A program made the translations under genes and the position numbers. 7,479 nucleotides of DNA from Deltaproteobacteria bacterium (GTDB lineage Bacteria > Desulfobacterota > Desulfobacteria > Desulfobacterales > JAFDDL01), in NCBI GenBank assembly GCA_019310865.1, contig JAFDDL010000170.1, positions 1-7,479 of the forward strand. The letters run 5' to 3'. Shown here piece after piece: positions 1-6,473 of the stretch. Numbering within the stretch: position 1 is the first letter of the stretch; each line of letters opens with the position of its first letter. The notes beneath the pieces were generated by a model. It did not search any database and was not told the DNA's origin. It saw only the letters and a program-made list of their open reading frames with translations.

Positions 1-31
1 CGTCACGAAGTGGGCCGGGGGAAGCACTCAT
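1..31 (-). CDS. Start of an unidentified gene running off the left edge
   Basis: An ATG at 31-29 overlaps the TGA stop of the lipoprotein gene (30-28) as ATGA, and the frame stays open to the window edge, giving MSASPGPLRD. An AAGG lies four bases upstream of the ATG, a plausible Shine-Dalgarno. The same ATGA overlap joins the two preceding gene pairs of this operon, which is the main reason to believe it. Ten residues are too few to assign a family. From context it is a co-translated fifth member of the MCE lipid-transport operon or the first gene of an attached unit. Confidence 0.55.
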   Translation of the reverse strand, partial: MSASPGPLRD

Positions 32-660
32 AGAGCCTTATGCAGTGCCTGCAGCGCAACCGCCATCTCTTTGCTGAGATCCCCAAGCAGTCGGCTCATG
101 GCGGTCACCATTGCGTCCACGTCGGTATTTTCAATCGGTGTACTGAAATCGGACCGTTTCTTCACCGTTTCCGATGCTTCTGAGCCGACCTTTATTCCCC
201 AGTGAACGGACAGGGTTGCATCGCCACTCAGTGTCGCATCAAAGCGAACCACATTCACGCTAAGGCGGTAGGTCGGCTGAGCCGCCCGGCCCCACGGAAA
301 TACAATGGTCTGTTTTACTCCTGTGAGAATGGCAATGTTTTCTGAAAGGACGCGGCCGATGTTGTCTTTCAGGGGTTCAGCCCATCTTTCAAACTGGGCG
401 ATTTTCACCTCATGATCACTGACCCGGGAAATAATCTGATTGCGCTTTAAAATGGGCGGCAATGCCACCGGATCGATGCCGATTGCGATATCACCCGATT
501 CATCCAACAGCCGCAGATGAGGATCGACCGATGCCACCGGCGACAGGACATAAAAGCGTGTGACATTTTTTGTACCGACGCCGAGATTGACACAGCCAAC
601 CATGAGGATAGTCGACACAATGGCCCAGACAGTCACGTAATGGGTGCGGGTTATTTTCAT
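28..660 (-). CDS. PqiC/YmbA-family ABC transport auxiliary lipoprotein
   Basis: This 210-residue protein is a probable lipoprotein of the ABC-transport auxiliary family that includes PqiC (YmbA) and accompanies MCE transporters. The N-terminus has a short basic stretch, a hydrophobic segment (about residues 8-22) and a lipobox-like LMVGC with the acylated Cys at 23; Met at -3 is slightly off consensus. Family-like features are FYVLSP (36-41) soon after the lipid anchor and RWAEPLKDNIGRVLSEN (92-108), the most recognisable conserved block. Relatives are thought to sit on the inner face of the outer membrane and to contact the MCE protein; that role here is inferred. The ATG overlaps the mlaD stop as ATGA and has a near-perfect AGGAGGTG (665-672) at good spacing, so the start is secure. 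Its own stop overlaps the next start. Confidence 0.88.
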   Translation of the reverse strand: MKITRTHYVTVWAIVSTILMVGCVNLGVGTKNVTRFYVLSPVASVDPHLRLLDESGDIAIGIDPVALPPILKRNQIISRVSDHEVKIAQFERWAEPLKDNIGRVLSENIAILTGVKQTIVFPWGRAAQPTYRLSVNVVRFDATLSGDATLSVHWGIKVGSEASETVKKRSDFSTPIENTDVDAMVTAMSRLLGDLSKEMAVALQALHKAL

Positions 661-1688
661 TGTTCACCTCCTGATGCGCCCTTACCGCGCAACAGCGCGT
701 CCGGATACTGTTCAAGGTACTCGGCCAGCGTCCGAATGGTTCGGGTCGCTGCCGCCAGTTCTTCAAGCACTTCAGATATCTGGTATGGGATCTGAACGTT
801 GTTCTCCACCGCGTCCTGAACCGAAGCGAAAGTACTCCCGACCCGGTCAAGAGCCGTTTGGGCGGAGATAGCTGCTTTTCTGATATCTGAAACGAGTTGT
901 TCAATTTCTTTTTCAGATCGCTCAAACCCCTCCCCTAGTCGCATCAGTTTCTCATTGGCGGTTATCGTAAGCTGGTCTATATCGGATACGGCCTTGTTTA
1001 CACCTGTGATCAGTGGGTCCACATGATCATCGATGCCCTGAACCAGCGCCCGGGCATCTATGAGAAGCCCATTGAGCGTCGTGATGCTGTCATTGATTTC
1101 CGGACGGTTGATGGTCCGCTCGATACCCTGAATGGAACGGGCCAGATTCGTGATGATTTCCTCGTAGGGGATCTGCTGCAATGTCTTGGCAAGGGTTTCC
1201 CAGCTGGTTGGAATGGTGGGTATTTCAGGATACGCTTTGTCTTTACCAATCATTCGGGCCGGTTTGTCCGGGTGAAATCCGAGCTCAATCATCATCTGCC
1301 CGGTGACCACACTTTGAAGGTTGAGCTTTGCCCGCAATCCTTTATCCACGAAGGCACGCACGATCGTGCCTGCAGCCCGGGACCCGGGAACGTTTCCCGC
1401 GGGAGTAATTCGACCCGGTTCAATTTCAATAATCACCGGAATCTGGAAAACCATGTTGTCCGAGTCATAATTCAGGCTGATCTGCTTGACCGATCCGATG
1501 TTAACACCCCTGAAAACCACCGGCGCCCCGATTCCAAGACCTTTTACCGAGCCGTCGAAGTAAAGAACGAATTTAATGCGCTCTGAGAAGAGCTTACCAC
1601 CCCCGAACACCAGAATACCGGCCACCAGTAGTATCACAGCGCCGATGACAAAGCCCCCGATGACGGTTTTATTTGCCTGTCTGCTCAT
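657..1688 (-). CDS. mlaD: MlaD-type MCE-domain lipid-binding protein
   Basis: This is the periplasmic substrate-binding component of an MCE ABC transporter, anchored in the inner membrane. In 343 residues it shows a single N-terminal membrane segment (about 9-29) and one MCE domain (about 37-118), including FRGVNIGSV (59-67). A long, mostly helical region follows (about 160-325), rich in heptad-like hydrophobics and expected to form a coiled, tunnel-like assembly. The C-terminal YLEQYPDALLRGK (324-336) is typical of the long MlaD/PqiB-like proteins. At 343 residues it is much longer than E. coli MlaD (about 180), so the extended helical part may span more of the periplasm. ATG at 1688 overlaps the ATPase stop as ATGA, with GGGGTG (1696-1701) seven bases upstream. 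The family is known to form homohexamers that carry phospholipids; the transport direction cannot be read here. Confidence 0.93.
   Translation of the reverse strand: MSRQANKTVIGGFVIGAVILLVAGILVFGGGKLFSERIKFVLYFDGSVKGLGIGAPVVFRGVNIGSVKQISLNYDSDNMVFQIPVIIEIEPGRITPAGNVPGSRAAGTIVRAFVDKGLRAKLNLQSVVTGQMMIELGFHPDKPARMIGKDKAYPEIPTIPTSWETLAKTLQQIPYEEIITNLARSIQGIERTINRPEINDSITTLNGLLIDARALVQGIDDHVDPLITGVNKAVSDIDQLTITANEKLMRLGEGFERSEKEIEQLVSDIRKAAISAQTALDRVGSTFASVQDAVENNVQIPYQISEVLEELAAATRTIRTLAEYLEQYPDALLRGKGASGGEQ
665..672 (-). promoter_or_regulatory. Strong Shine-Dalgarno of the lipoprotein gene
   Basis: AGGAGGTG lies four bases before ATG 660-658 and is inside the end of mlaD. It is the strongest ribosome site in the window, so the lipoprotein may be translated independently as well as by coupling through the ATGA overlap. 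Confidence 0.7.
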
Positions 1689-2446
1689 GCTTTTTCACCC
1701 CGGGTTAAAAATTTCCGAATCTTTGGATCCTTCGATTCCGCCAGTAACTGTGCTGGAGAACCGGTGGCAATCATGGTTTTGGTTTCCGGATCCAGAAATA
1801 CGGAGTTGTTTCCAATGGTCAATATACTGGCCAGTTCATGGGTTACCACAACAACCGTGGCACCCAGACTGTCTCGAAGCTCAATGATCAGTTCGTCCAG
1901 CAATCGAGCGCTGATGGGATCCAGGCCCGCAGACGGCTCGTCGAAGAATAGAATCTCCGGATCCAGGGCCATGGCCCGCGCCAGACCGGCCCGTTTTTGC
2001 ATTCCGCCGCTGATTTCAGACGGATAATACGCCTCAAATCCGGAAAGCCCCACCAGCGAGAGTTTCAGTGCCACCAATTCTTCTATTTCTCGCCGGCTCA
2101 AGGGGGTATACTCGGCCAGGGGCAGGCTGACATTTTCCGAAAGGGTCATGGAGCTGATCAGTGCGCCGCTCTGGAACAGAACACCGAAACGCTGCCGGAT
2201 TCGATCCTGATCTTCCGAATCCGCGTCCCAATAATTCATGTCGCCATAATACACACTGCCTGCAGCAGGCGCTTTGAGCCCAACCAGATGCCTGAGCAGC
2301 GTACTTTTTCCACATCCACTGCCCCCCATGATAATGAAAATATCCCCCCGTCGAATCGTAAATGACAAATCGCGCTGAACCACGAAACTCCCGTAAGCCA
2401 TGGTCAGATCACGGACGGTTATATGCGCCTCAGTAGATTGTTCCAC
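1685..2446 (-). CDS. mlaF: MlaF-type ATP-binding subunit of MCE transporter
   Basis: This cytoplasmic ABC ATPase powers the MlaE permease. Numbered from the GTG start (253 residues), it has Walker A GGSGCGKST (41-49), Q-loop Gln92 in FQSGAL, ABC signature SGGMQKR (146-152), Walker B ending EILFFDEP (164-171) with catalytic Glu170, D-loop SAGLD (172-176) and H-loop His203. All catalytic elements are present, so it should be active. The frame is open up to a TTG at 2470-2468 overlapping the mlaE stop. The GTG at 2446-2444 is preferred because AAGGAG (2453-2458) lies six bases upstream and the family-like N-terminus (VRDLTMAYG) begins soon after it. The SGGMQKR signature is characteristic of MlaF-like ATPases. 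It follows mlaE by 13 bases and its TGA overlaps the mlaD ATG. Confidence 0.94.
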   Translation of the reverse strand: MEQSTEAHITVRDLTMAYGSFVVQRDLSFTIRRGDIFIIMGGSGCGKSTLLRHLVGLKAPAAGSVYYGDMNYWDADSEDQDRIRQRFGVLFQSGALISSMTLSENVSLPLAEYTPLSRREIEELVALKLSLVGLSGFEAYYPSEISGGMQKRAGLARAMALDPEILFFDEPSAGLDPISARLLDELIIELRDSLGATVVVVTHELASILTIGNNSVFLDPETKTMIATGSPAQLLAESKDPKIRKFLTRGEKA

Positions 2447-2452
2447 TGGATT

Positions 2453-2458
2453 CTCCTT
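2453..2458 (-). promoter_or_regulatory. Shine-Dalgarno deciding a GTG start for mlaF
   Basis: AAGGAG on the minus strand lies six bases before GTG 2446-2444 and just after the mlaE TAA (2462-2460). No comparable site serves the upstream TTG at 2470. This supports a 253-residue ATPase rather than a 261-residue one. Confidence 0.75.
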
Positions 2459-2459
2459 T

Positions 2460-3383
2460 TTAGATCCCAATCACGGCGCATACCACCGTAATCAGGGCAT
2501 CGGACACGATGATAAACACGATGGCTGTTACCACCGCCGATGTGGTAACGCTTCCCACCGCCGATGCGCTCCGGCCGCACTGCATGCCCCGTAAGCAGCC
2601 GCAACCAGCCACGATCACACCGAAGACCACACTTTTAACGAGTCCCACGCCGAAATCCGCCAGAGAAACCGCTCCCTTTGTTTGTTCATAATACAGGACA
2701 AGTGTGACATCGGGCATGCCCACCCCAACAATGGCGCCGCCCACCATGCCCATAAGATTCGCGTACAAACACAATAAGGGCATCATCAGAATCAACGCCA
2801 GCATTCTGGGGAAAACCAGAAACTCCATGGGGGATATGCCCATGGTCGAAAGCGCATCAATTTCTTCGTTGACCGTCATGGTACCGAGCTGGGCGGCAAA
2901 AGCGGCGCCGGTACGGCCCGCCATGATCACGGCGGTCATCATGGCGCCCATTTCCCGGGCCATCCCAATCCCCACCAGATTGGCCACGTATATCTGCGCG
3001 CCGAACATCTTGAGCTGAATTACCCCGACAAAGGCCAAAATCAATCCCACCAGGACGCTGATAAGCGAAACGATGGGCAAAGCCTGAACACCGCATTCCT
3101 GGATGACCCACATAAGATCCCGCCGGCGAAAACGGGCCTTTCCCTGGGCAAATCTCCAGAAGGTCAGACACACCTCCCCCAAAAACGCAACCATTTCCAG
3201 CGATGACTGCCACCCGGTTTCTGCAACTTCTCCGATGCGGGTCACCAGCGGGGAAACGGTTTCTTCCTTGCCGGCGCCCTTTTGGGTGGGTACGGCTTGG
3301 GACAATCCAACCAGTCGCTGTAAGCCCTCGGGCAGCCCGTGATTTTCCAGAAGTACTCCTTCCCGGTCACACAACTCTTGCAT
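2460..3383 (-). CDS. mlaE: MlaE-type permease, downstream part of an interrupted STAS-MlaE fusion
   Basis: This is the inner-membrane permease of the MCE transporter. From ATG 3383 (307 residues), the first 35 or so residues (ELCDREG, GLPEGLQRLVGLS) look like the C-terminal end of a STAS domain, not a normal MlaE start. The permease follows: an amphipathic region (about 50-95), membrane segments about 100-125, 185-215, 245-265 and 278-305, the conserved REMGAMMTAVIMAGRTGAA (143-161) with NEEIDAL (172-178), and the late glycine-rich CLRGMQCGRSASAVGSVTT (263-281). The permease core is complete. One codon (AGG) separates its ATG from an in-frame TGA that cuts off the preceding 68 residues. The AAGG at that ATG abuts it, which is too close for an efficient ribosome site. 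Expression would then need re-initiation or read-through. If read through, the product is about 377 residues, a usual size for STAS-MlaE fusions. Confidence 0.85.
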   Translation of the reverse strand: MQELCDREGVLLENHGLPEGLQRLVGLSQAVPTQKGAGKEETVSPLVTRIGEVAETGWQSSLEMVAFLGEVCLTFWRFAQGKARFRRRDLMWVIQECGVQALPIVSLISVLVGLILAFVGVIQLKMFGAQIYVANLVGIGMAREMGAMMTAVIMAGRTGAAFAAQLGTMTVNEEIDALSTMGISPMEFLVFPRMLALILMMPLLCLYANLMGMVGGAIVGVGMPDVTLVLYYEQTKGAVSLADFGVGLVKSVVFGVIVAGCGCLRGMQCGRSASAVGSVTTSAVVTAIVFIIVSDALITVVCAVIGI

Positions 3384-3386
3384 CCT

Positions 3387-3389
3387 TCA
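3387..3389 (-). other. In-frame TGA interrupting STAS-MlaE
   Basis: Minus-strand codons read ATT TTT CTT TGA AGG ATG CAA GAG. The frame is the same on both sides, so a single base substitution, not an insertion or deletion, would restore the fusion. The TGA falls inside the STAS domain at a position expected to be helical and hydrophobic or neutral. Confidence 0.9.
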
Positions 3390-3593
3390 AAGAAAAATCA
3401 GAATGCTGCTATCCCAGGCTTTCAGATCATCCGTATTAAAGACAATTCGTCGTGCCCGAGGACTGGAAATGTGCTGCCGGATCTCATCCATCACCGGCAA
3501 TGCTTGCGAGATGGTCCAGCGGCCGCTCAGCCGAAGCAAAACAGCATCTTCAGCCATACGATCAATGCGTAATTTTTCCTGAGATGATTCCAT
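3387..3593 (-). CDS. N-terminal STAS segment of the MlaE fusion, ended by in-frame TGA
   Basis: These 68 residues resemble the first two thirds of a STAS (MlaB-like) domain: VLLRLSGRWTISQA (18-31), a helix with MDEIRQHI (35-42), RRIVFNTDDLKAWDSSILIFL (48-68). In the Mla system a STAS protein (MlaB) binds the ATPase and supports its activity; in many Gram-negative lineages a STAS domain is fused to the N-terminus of MlaE. The TGA at 3389-3387 stops it within the predicted helix after WDSS, and the rest of the domain continues in the same frame in the next ORF. Alone, this fragment would be an incomplete fold. ATG 3593 has only a weak upstream AAAGAAACG. It lies 31 bases after the octahaem cytochrome stop. 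It is annotated as a segment of one interrupted gene (3593-2460), not as an independent gene. Confidence 0.7.
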   Translation of the reverse strand: MESSQEKLRIDRMAEDAVLLRLSGRWTISQALPVMDEIRQHISSPRARRIVFNTDDLKAWDSSILIFL

Positions 3594-3624
3594 ATCATCG
3601 TTTCTTTGGCCGGGTGCAAGCGCC

Positions 3625-5949
3625 CTATCCGCCCTGCCTCATCCGTCGAATATATTGTATCAGGTCGGCGGCCAATTTGCTTTTCGGATTTATGGTGAGG
3701 ATTTGTTCAGCGATTCGACGGGCATCCTGAAATTTACCCCTTTTGATATAATGATCGGCTACGGCCAGTTGGAAATCCGGATTTCCGGGTTCCAGTTCAT
3801 ACGCCCTGAGCAATGCCGCCTCGGACTCTGCACTTTGTTTTAACTGCTGAAAAAGAAGTCCGAGGTTGTAATGAATCCGCGCCCGTCCCGGTATGCCGTC
3901 GGCTGCCTTTGCCAGGAAGATGGCCGCTTCCCCATACTTTTTCTTCTCTGCCAGAAGCAGCCCGAGAGAATAGGCCGCTTCATACAATTCGGGGTTTGCG
4001 GTCACCACTTCACGAAAAAGTCGCTCGGCATCATCTTTATTCCCCCGCTGGTTATACAACATGGCCAGGTTGACCTTGGCGGGATAAAACAGATGGTCGA
4101 TTTCGATGGCGGCCTGGTAGCTTCGAATGGCGTCTTCCAGCCGGTCCAGACCATTATATAGGTTGCCCAGATTGTAGCGTCCAAATGCAAAGTCACCTGA
4201 ATAGATCATGGCATTTTCAAATTCATGCAGAGCAGCGGTATGAAGCTGTTTCTGATCCGGGGAAAGATGACGCGACGGCGGCCCCGCCAATCGCCGGGCG
4301 GCCTCGATGCGAATGGCCTTGACCGGGTCGTAGAGCAGGGGCGCCAGGCGTTTTGCCGGCTGTAAGGGGTCGCTTACCTGGATATTCTCCACCGCAGTTC
4401 TTCGAATGAGCGCCTCGTCGTCCATCAGCGCAAGGTCCATGGCACGGGCGGTATCTTCACCGGGGTAGGCGGCCAGCAAGTTCAAAGCCGTGGCACGAAC
4501 AATTACAGGGTAGAGCGCGTCTCCAGCCAACCGAATGAGCCCCTCGTGGGCGGACGGTTGATGCTTTCGCCCGGCATCGATGATCGTGGCGTAATGATCC
4601 CTGCGCCCGAGCCCATACCACTTGGTGATGGTGTCGTCGGCCCACTGGTCGGTTTTATCCACATGACAGCGAATGCAGGCATTGGGGGTTTCAAGAGAGA
4701 TCGACAGATCCGGGCGCGGAATCCGGAAACTGTGATCCGGCCGGTAGTCGATTCCCATGTAATGCCGGCCCGGCATGTGGCAGGTGACACATTGCGCCCC
4801 GGTGCCGACTTCAAAAAGCACCTCACCGGTAACAGCCCGGATGGGATCACCCGCTTCCCCTTTTTGCTTGTGAAAATGATGGGCTTTGGTGTCATACTCG
4901 CCTGCCCGGTGGCATTGCAGGCAAAGGGCGTTTGCCTCCAGTACGCGTTTTGTGCTGTGAACATCGTGACAGTCATTGCAGCGCACCTCCCGGTGATACA
5001 TCTTGCTTTGGGTAAAGGAGCCGTAAACGTAAACTTCATCTAAAATCTGACCGTCCGGAAAATAGAATTCACGGGTGAGCAGAGACGGCAGCATACTGTC
5101 GAGAAGATCGGCCTCCGCGTGGGTGTAATCACCCAGTGCCGCGCGCCTGGCATGACAGGGTGCGCAGAGTTCCACAAGTTCGCGAGAGTCAATGCCCGAT
5201 GTCCGAACCGTCAGGGCGACGTTATCCACCTGGGGCCTGGCCATATCCGGAATCTCGGCCCATGCCACGTGGGCGGAAGCCGGGCCATGGCAGGCCTCGC
5301 AACTCACATCAATTTCCGACCAGGTGGTCTCAAAAGTATCGCTTTCCGGATCGTAGCCTTTCCTAAGATTGGTGGAGTGGCATTCGGCGCACATGCCGTT
5401 CCAGTTCTGCCCGCCCCGGGTCCAGTGGAGCCAGTCGTCCGGTGGGATCTTCTCATCAGGATACAGCGCGTACCATCGTTTCCGGTTCACATCCCAGGCA
5501 ATGGACAGGCATTGAAGACGCCCCCCCGGAAACGGCACCAGGTACTGTTGGAGCGGATCGGCACCGAAGACGTGGGTGATTTCAAAATCGTCCATTTTAC
5601 CGCCCGGCCCTTGGGTGTGGACAAAAAATCGACTGTCTTTTCGAAAGAAGCGGGAGCGAATGCCGCTGTGCTCGAATATTCGGTCTTTGAAATCACCCAA
5701 TACCGTTTCGTCCGTGGCGTGGTCCATGGCCAGGTCATGGTGGGAGTTTTGCCACTTGTCAAATTCCGCTTTATGGCAGGATACGCATTTCTCCCGCCCC
5801 ACGAAATATGCTGCCGGGGTTTGGGAGACGTGAGAAGCGGCACGCTTGCGATAGGATGATTTCAAGATATTAGCGGGAATTGTCAGAATGATCACAATCG
5901 TAGCGATCAAGCCGATGATTTCCCAGCGCCGCATGGTATCCACTTGCAA
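3625..5949 (-). CDS. Octahaem c-type cytochrome with HEAT-like and TPR C-terminus
   Basis: This is a membrane-anchored or exported electron-transfer protein. Numbered from TTG 5949 (774 residues), a hydrophobic segment (about 10-28) serves as signal or anchor. Eight CXXCH sites follow, with Cys at 55, 187, 217, 262, 324, 343, 387 and 425. Several further His residues (70-71, 126, 357-358, 360, 406) could be distal ligands. There is no CXXCK site, so a lysine-ligated catalytic haem as in NrfA is not evident. The haem region resembles cytochrome c554-type and paired-CXXCH families. Residues about 465-560 are HEAT-like (ALNLLAAYP, IRRTAVENI, IRIEAARRLA), and about 585-760 contain about five TPR units (for example RYNLGNLYNGLDRLEDAIRS, YNLGLLFQQLKQSAESEAAL), suggesting partner docking. 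GAGAGGAA (5961-5968) lies eleven bases before the TTG; ATG 5934, five codons in, is the alternative start. Placement right after the Rieske gene suggests it accepts electrons from the bc complex. That role is inferred. Confidence 0.88.
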   Translation of the reverse strand: MQVDTMRRWEIIGLIATIVIILTIPANILKSSYRKRAASHVSQTPAAYFVGREKCVSCHKAEFDKWQNSHHDLAMDHATDETVLGDFKDRIFEHSGIRSRFFRKDSRFFVHTQGPGGKMDDFEITHVFGADPLQQYLVPFPGGRLQCLSIAWDVNRKRWYALYPDEKIPPDDWLHWTRGGQNWNGMCAECHSTNLRKGYDPESDTFETTWSEIDVSCEACHGPASAHVAWAEIPDMARPQVDNVALTVRTSGIDSRELVELCAPCHARRAALGDYTHAEADLLDSMLPSLLTREFYFPDGQILDEVYVYGSFTQSKMYHREVRCNDCHDVHSTKRVLEANALCLQCHRAGEYDTKAHHFHKQKGEAGDPIRAVTGEVLFEVGTGAQCVTCHMPGRHYMGIDYRPDHSFRIPRPDLSISLETPNACIRCHVDKTDQWADDTITKWYGLGRRDHYATIIDAGRKHQPSAHEGLIRLAGDALYPVIVRATALNLLAAYPGEDTARAMDLALMDDEALIRRTAVENIQVSDPLQPAKRLAPLLYDPVKAIRIEAARRLAGPPSRHLSPDQKQLHTAALHEFENAMIYSGDFAFGRYNLGNLYNGLDRLEDAIRSYQAAIEIDHLFYPAKVNLAMLYNQRGNKDDAERLFREVVTANPELYEAAYSLGLLLAEKKKYGEAAIFLAKAADGIPGRARIHYNLGLLFQQLKQSAESEAALLRAYELEPGNPDFQLAVADHYIKRGKFQDARRIAEQILTINPKSKLAADLIQYIRRMRQGG

Positions 5950-5966
5950 TTTGATGTCGGTTCCTC

Positions 5967-6473
5967 TCAGGGCTGCGTGGTTTGTGAAATATGAAAATCG
6001 GATCGCTTCATCGGTTTGCCCGTATCCACGTGGACAATGCCATTTACGATGGTGACCGGAAAATAATCCAGGGCTCTGGCAGCAGGGGATTGGATGACCG
6101 CACCGCGGATGTCAAAACAAGACGCATGGCACGGGCAGATAAAGCGCTTTTCATCCGCCACCCAGGGCACCGTACACCCCAGATGCGTGCAGGCCATGGA
6201 CAGGGCGATAAAGCCCCCGTCGGTGAGCCTTGCAAGATAAAACCGCCCCCGTTGAAAAGCCGTGACGGACTCCGGCGCATAGCTGTCCACGGCGCCTGCC
6301 GCCAGTACATCGCCAAAATCGCCTTTCCTGACACGGGGCTTTCCCGGCCACAAAAAGGCCACGACCAGACCCATGAATTCCACCAATGCCAAAATTCCCA
6401 GAATCTTCCAGAGCTGACTCAGAAAGCTCCGGCGAGCAACGGTCGATGTGGATGTTTGCTTGGTTCCCATCAT
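5967..6473 (-). CDS. Rieske [2Fe-2S] protein of a cytochrome bc-type complex
   Basis: This high-potential-type iron-sulfur subunit takes one electron from quinol at the Qo site and passes it to a c-type cytochrome. In 168 residues there is a twin-arginine-like start (ARRSFLS, Arg14-Arg15), an uncleaved membrane helix (about 22-43) and a periplasmic Rieske domain. Box I is CTHLGC (95-100) and box II CPCHAS (113-118). By family analogy the cluster ligands are Cys95, His97, Cys113 and His116, with a Cys100-Cys115 disulfide. Oddities are Ala117 for the usual Gly, an extra Cys119, and Phe120 where mitochondrial-type proteins have a Tyr that raises the cluster potential. ATG 6473 directly follows the cytochrome b TAA (6476-6474), with GGGA six bases upstream; Met2 is a possible alternative start. 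A TGA ends the gene 17 bases before the cytochrome start. Confidence 0.95.
   Translation of the reverse strand: MMGTKQTSTSTVARRSFLSQLWKILGILALVEFMGLVVAFLWPGKPRVRKGDFGDVLAAGAVDSYAPESVTAFQRGRFYLARLTDGGFIALSMACTHLGCTVPWVADEKRFICPCHASCFDIRGAVIQSPAARALDYFPVTIVNGIVHVDTGKPMKRSDFHISQTTQP

Noticed and set aside
1023..1586. 187-residue plus-strand ORF opposite mlaD
   Set aside because: It lies wholly antisense to the MCE domain and helical region of MlaD, with no domain or upstream signals of its own.
3387..3389. Genome-wide reassignment of TGA to a sense codon
   Set aside because: TGA also ends the Rieske, ATPase, mlaD and lipoprotein genes at sensible places, and Trp is encoded normally elsewhere, so only local recoding could be considered.
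3381..3401. Frameshift as the cause of the STAS/MlaE break
   Set aside because: The T-rich stretch here looked suspicious, but the STAS and MlaE parts are in the same frame, so only the TGA codon itself separates them.
3594..3624. Rho-independent terminator after the octahaem cytochrome gene
   Set aside because: Minus-strand GGGCGC and GCACCC can pair only with a mismatch and a tiny loop, and no T-run follows.
5119..5859. 246-residue plus-strand ORF opposite the octahaem cytochrome gene
   Set aside because: It is antisense to a gene with eight intact haem motifs, shows no recognisable domain or ribosome site, and its composition is that of a complement-strand shadow.
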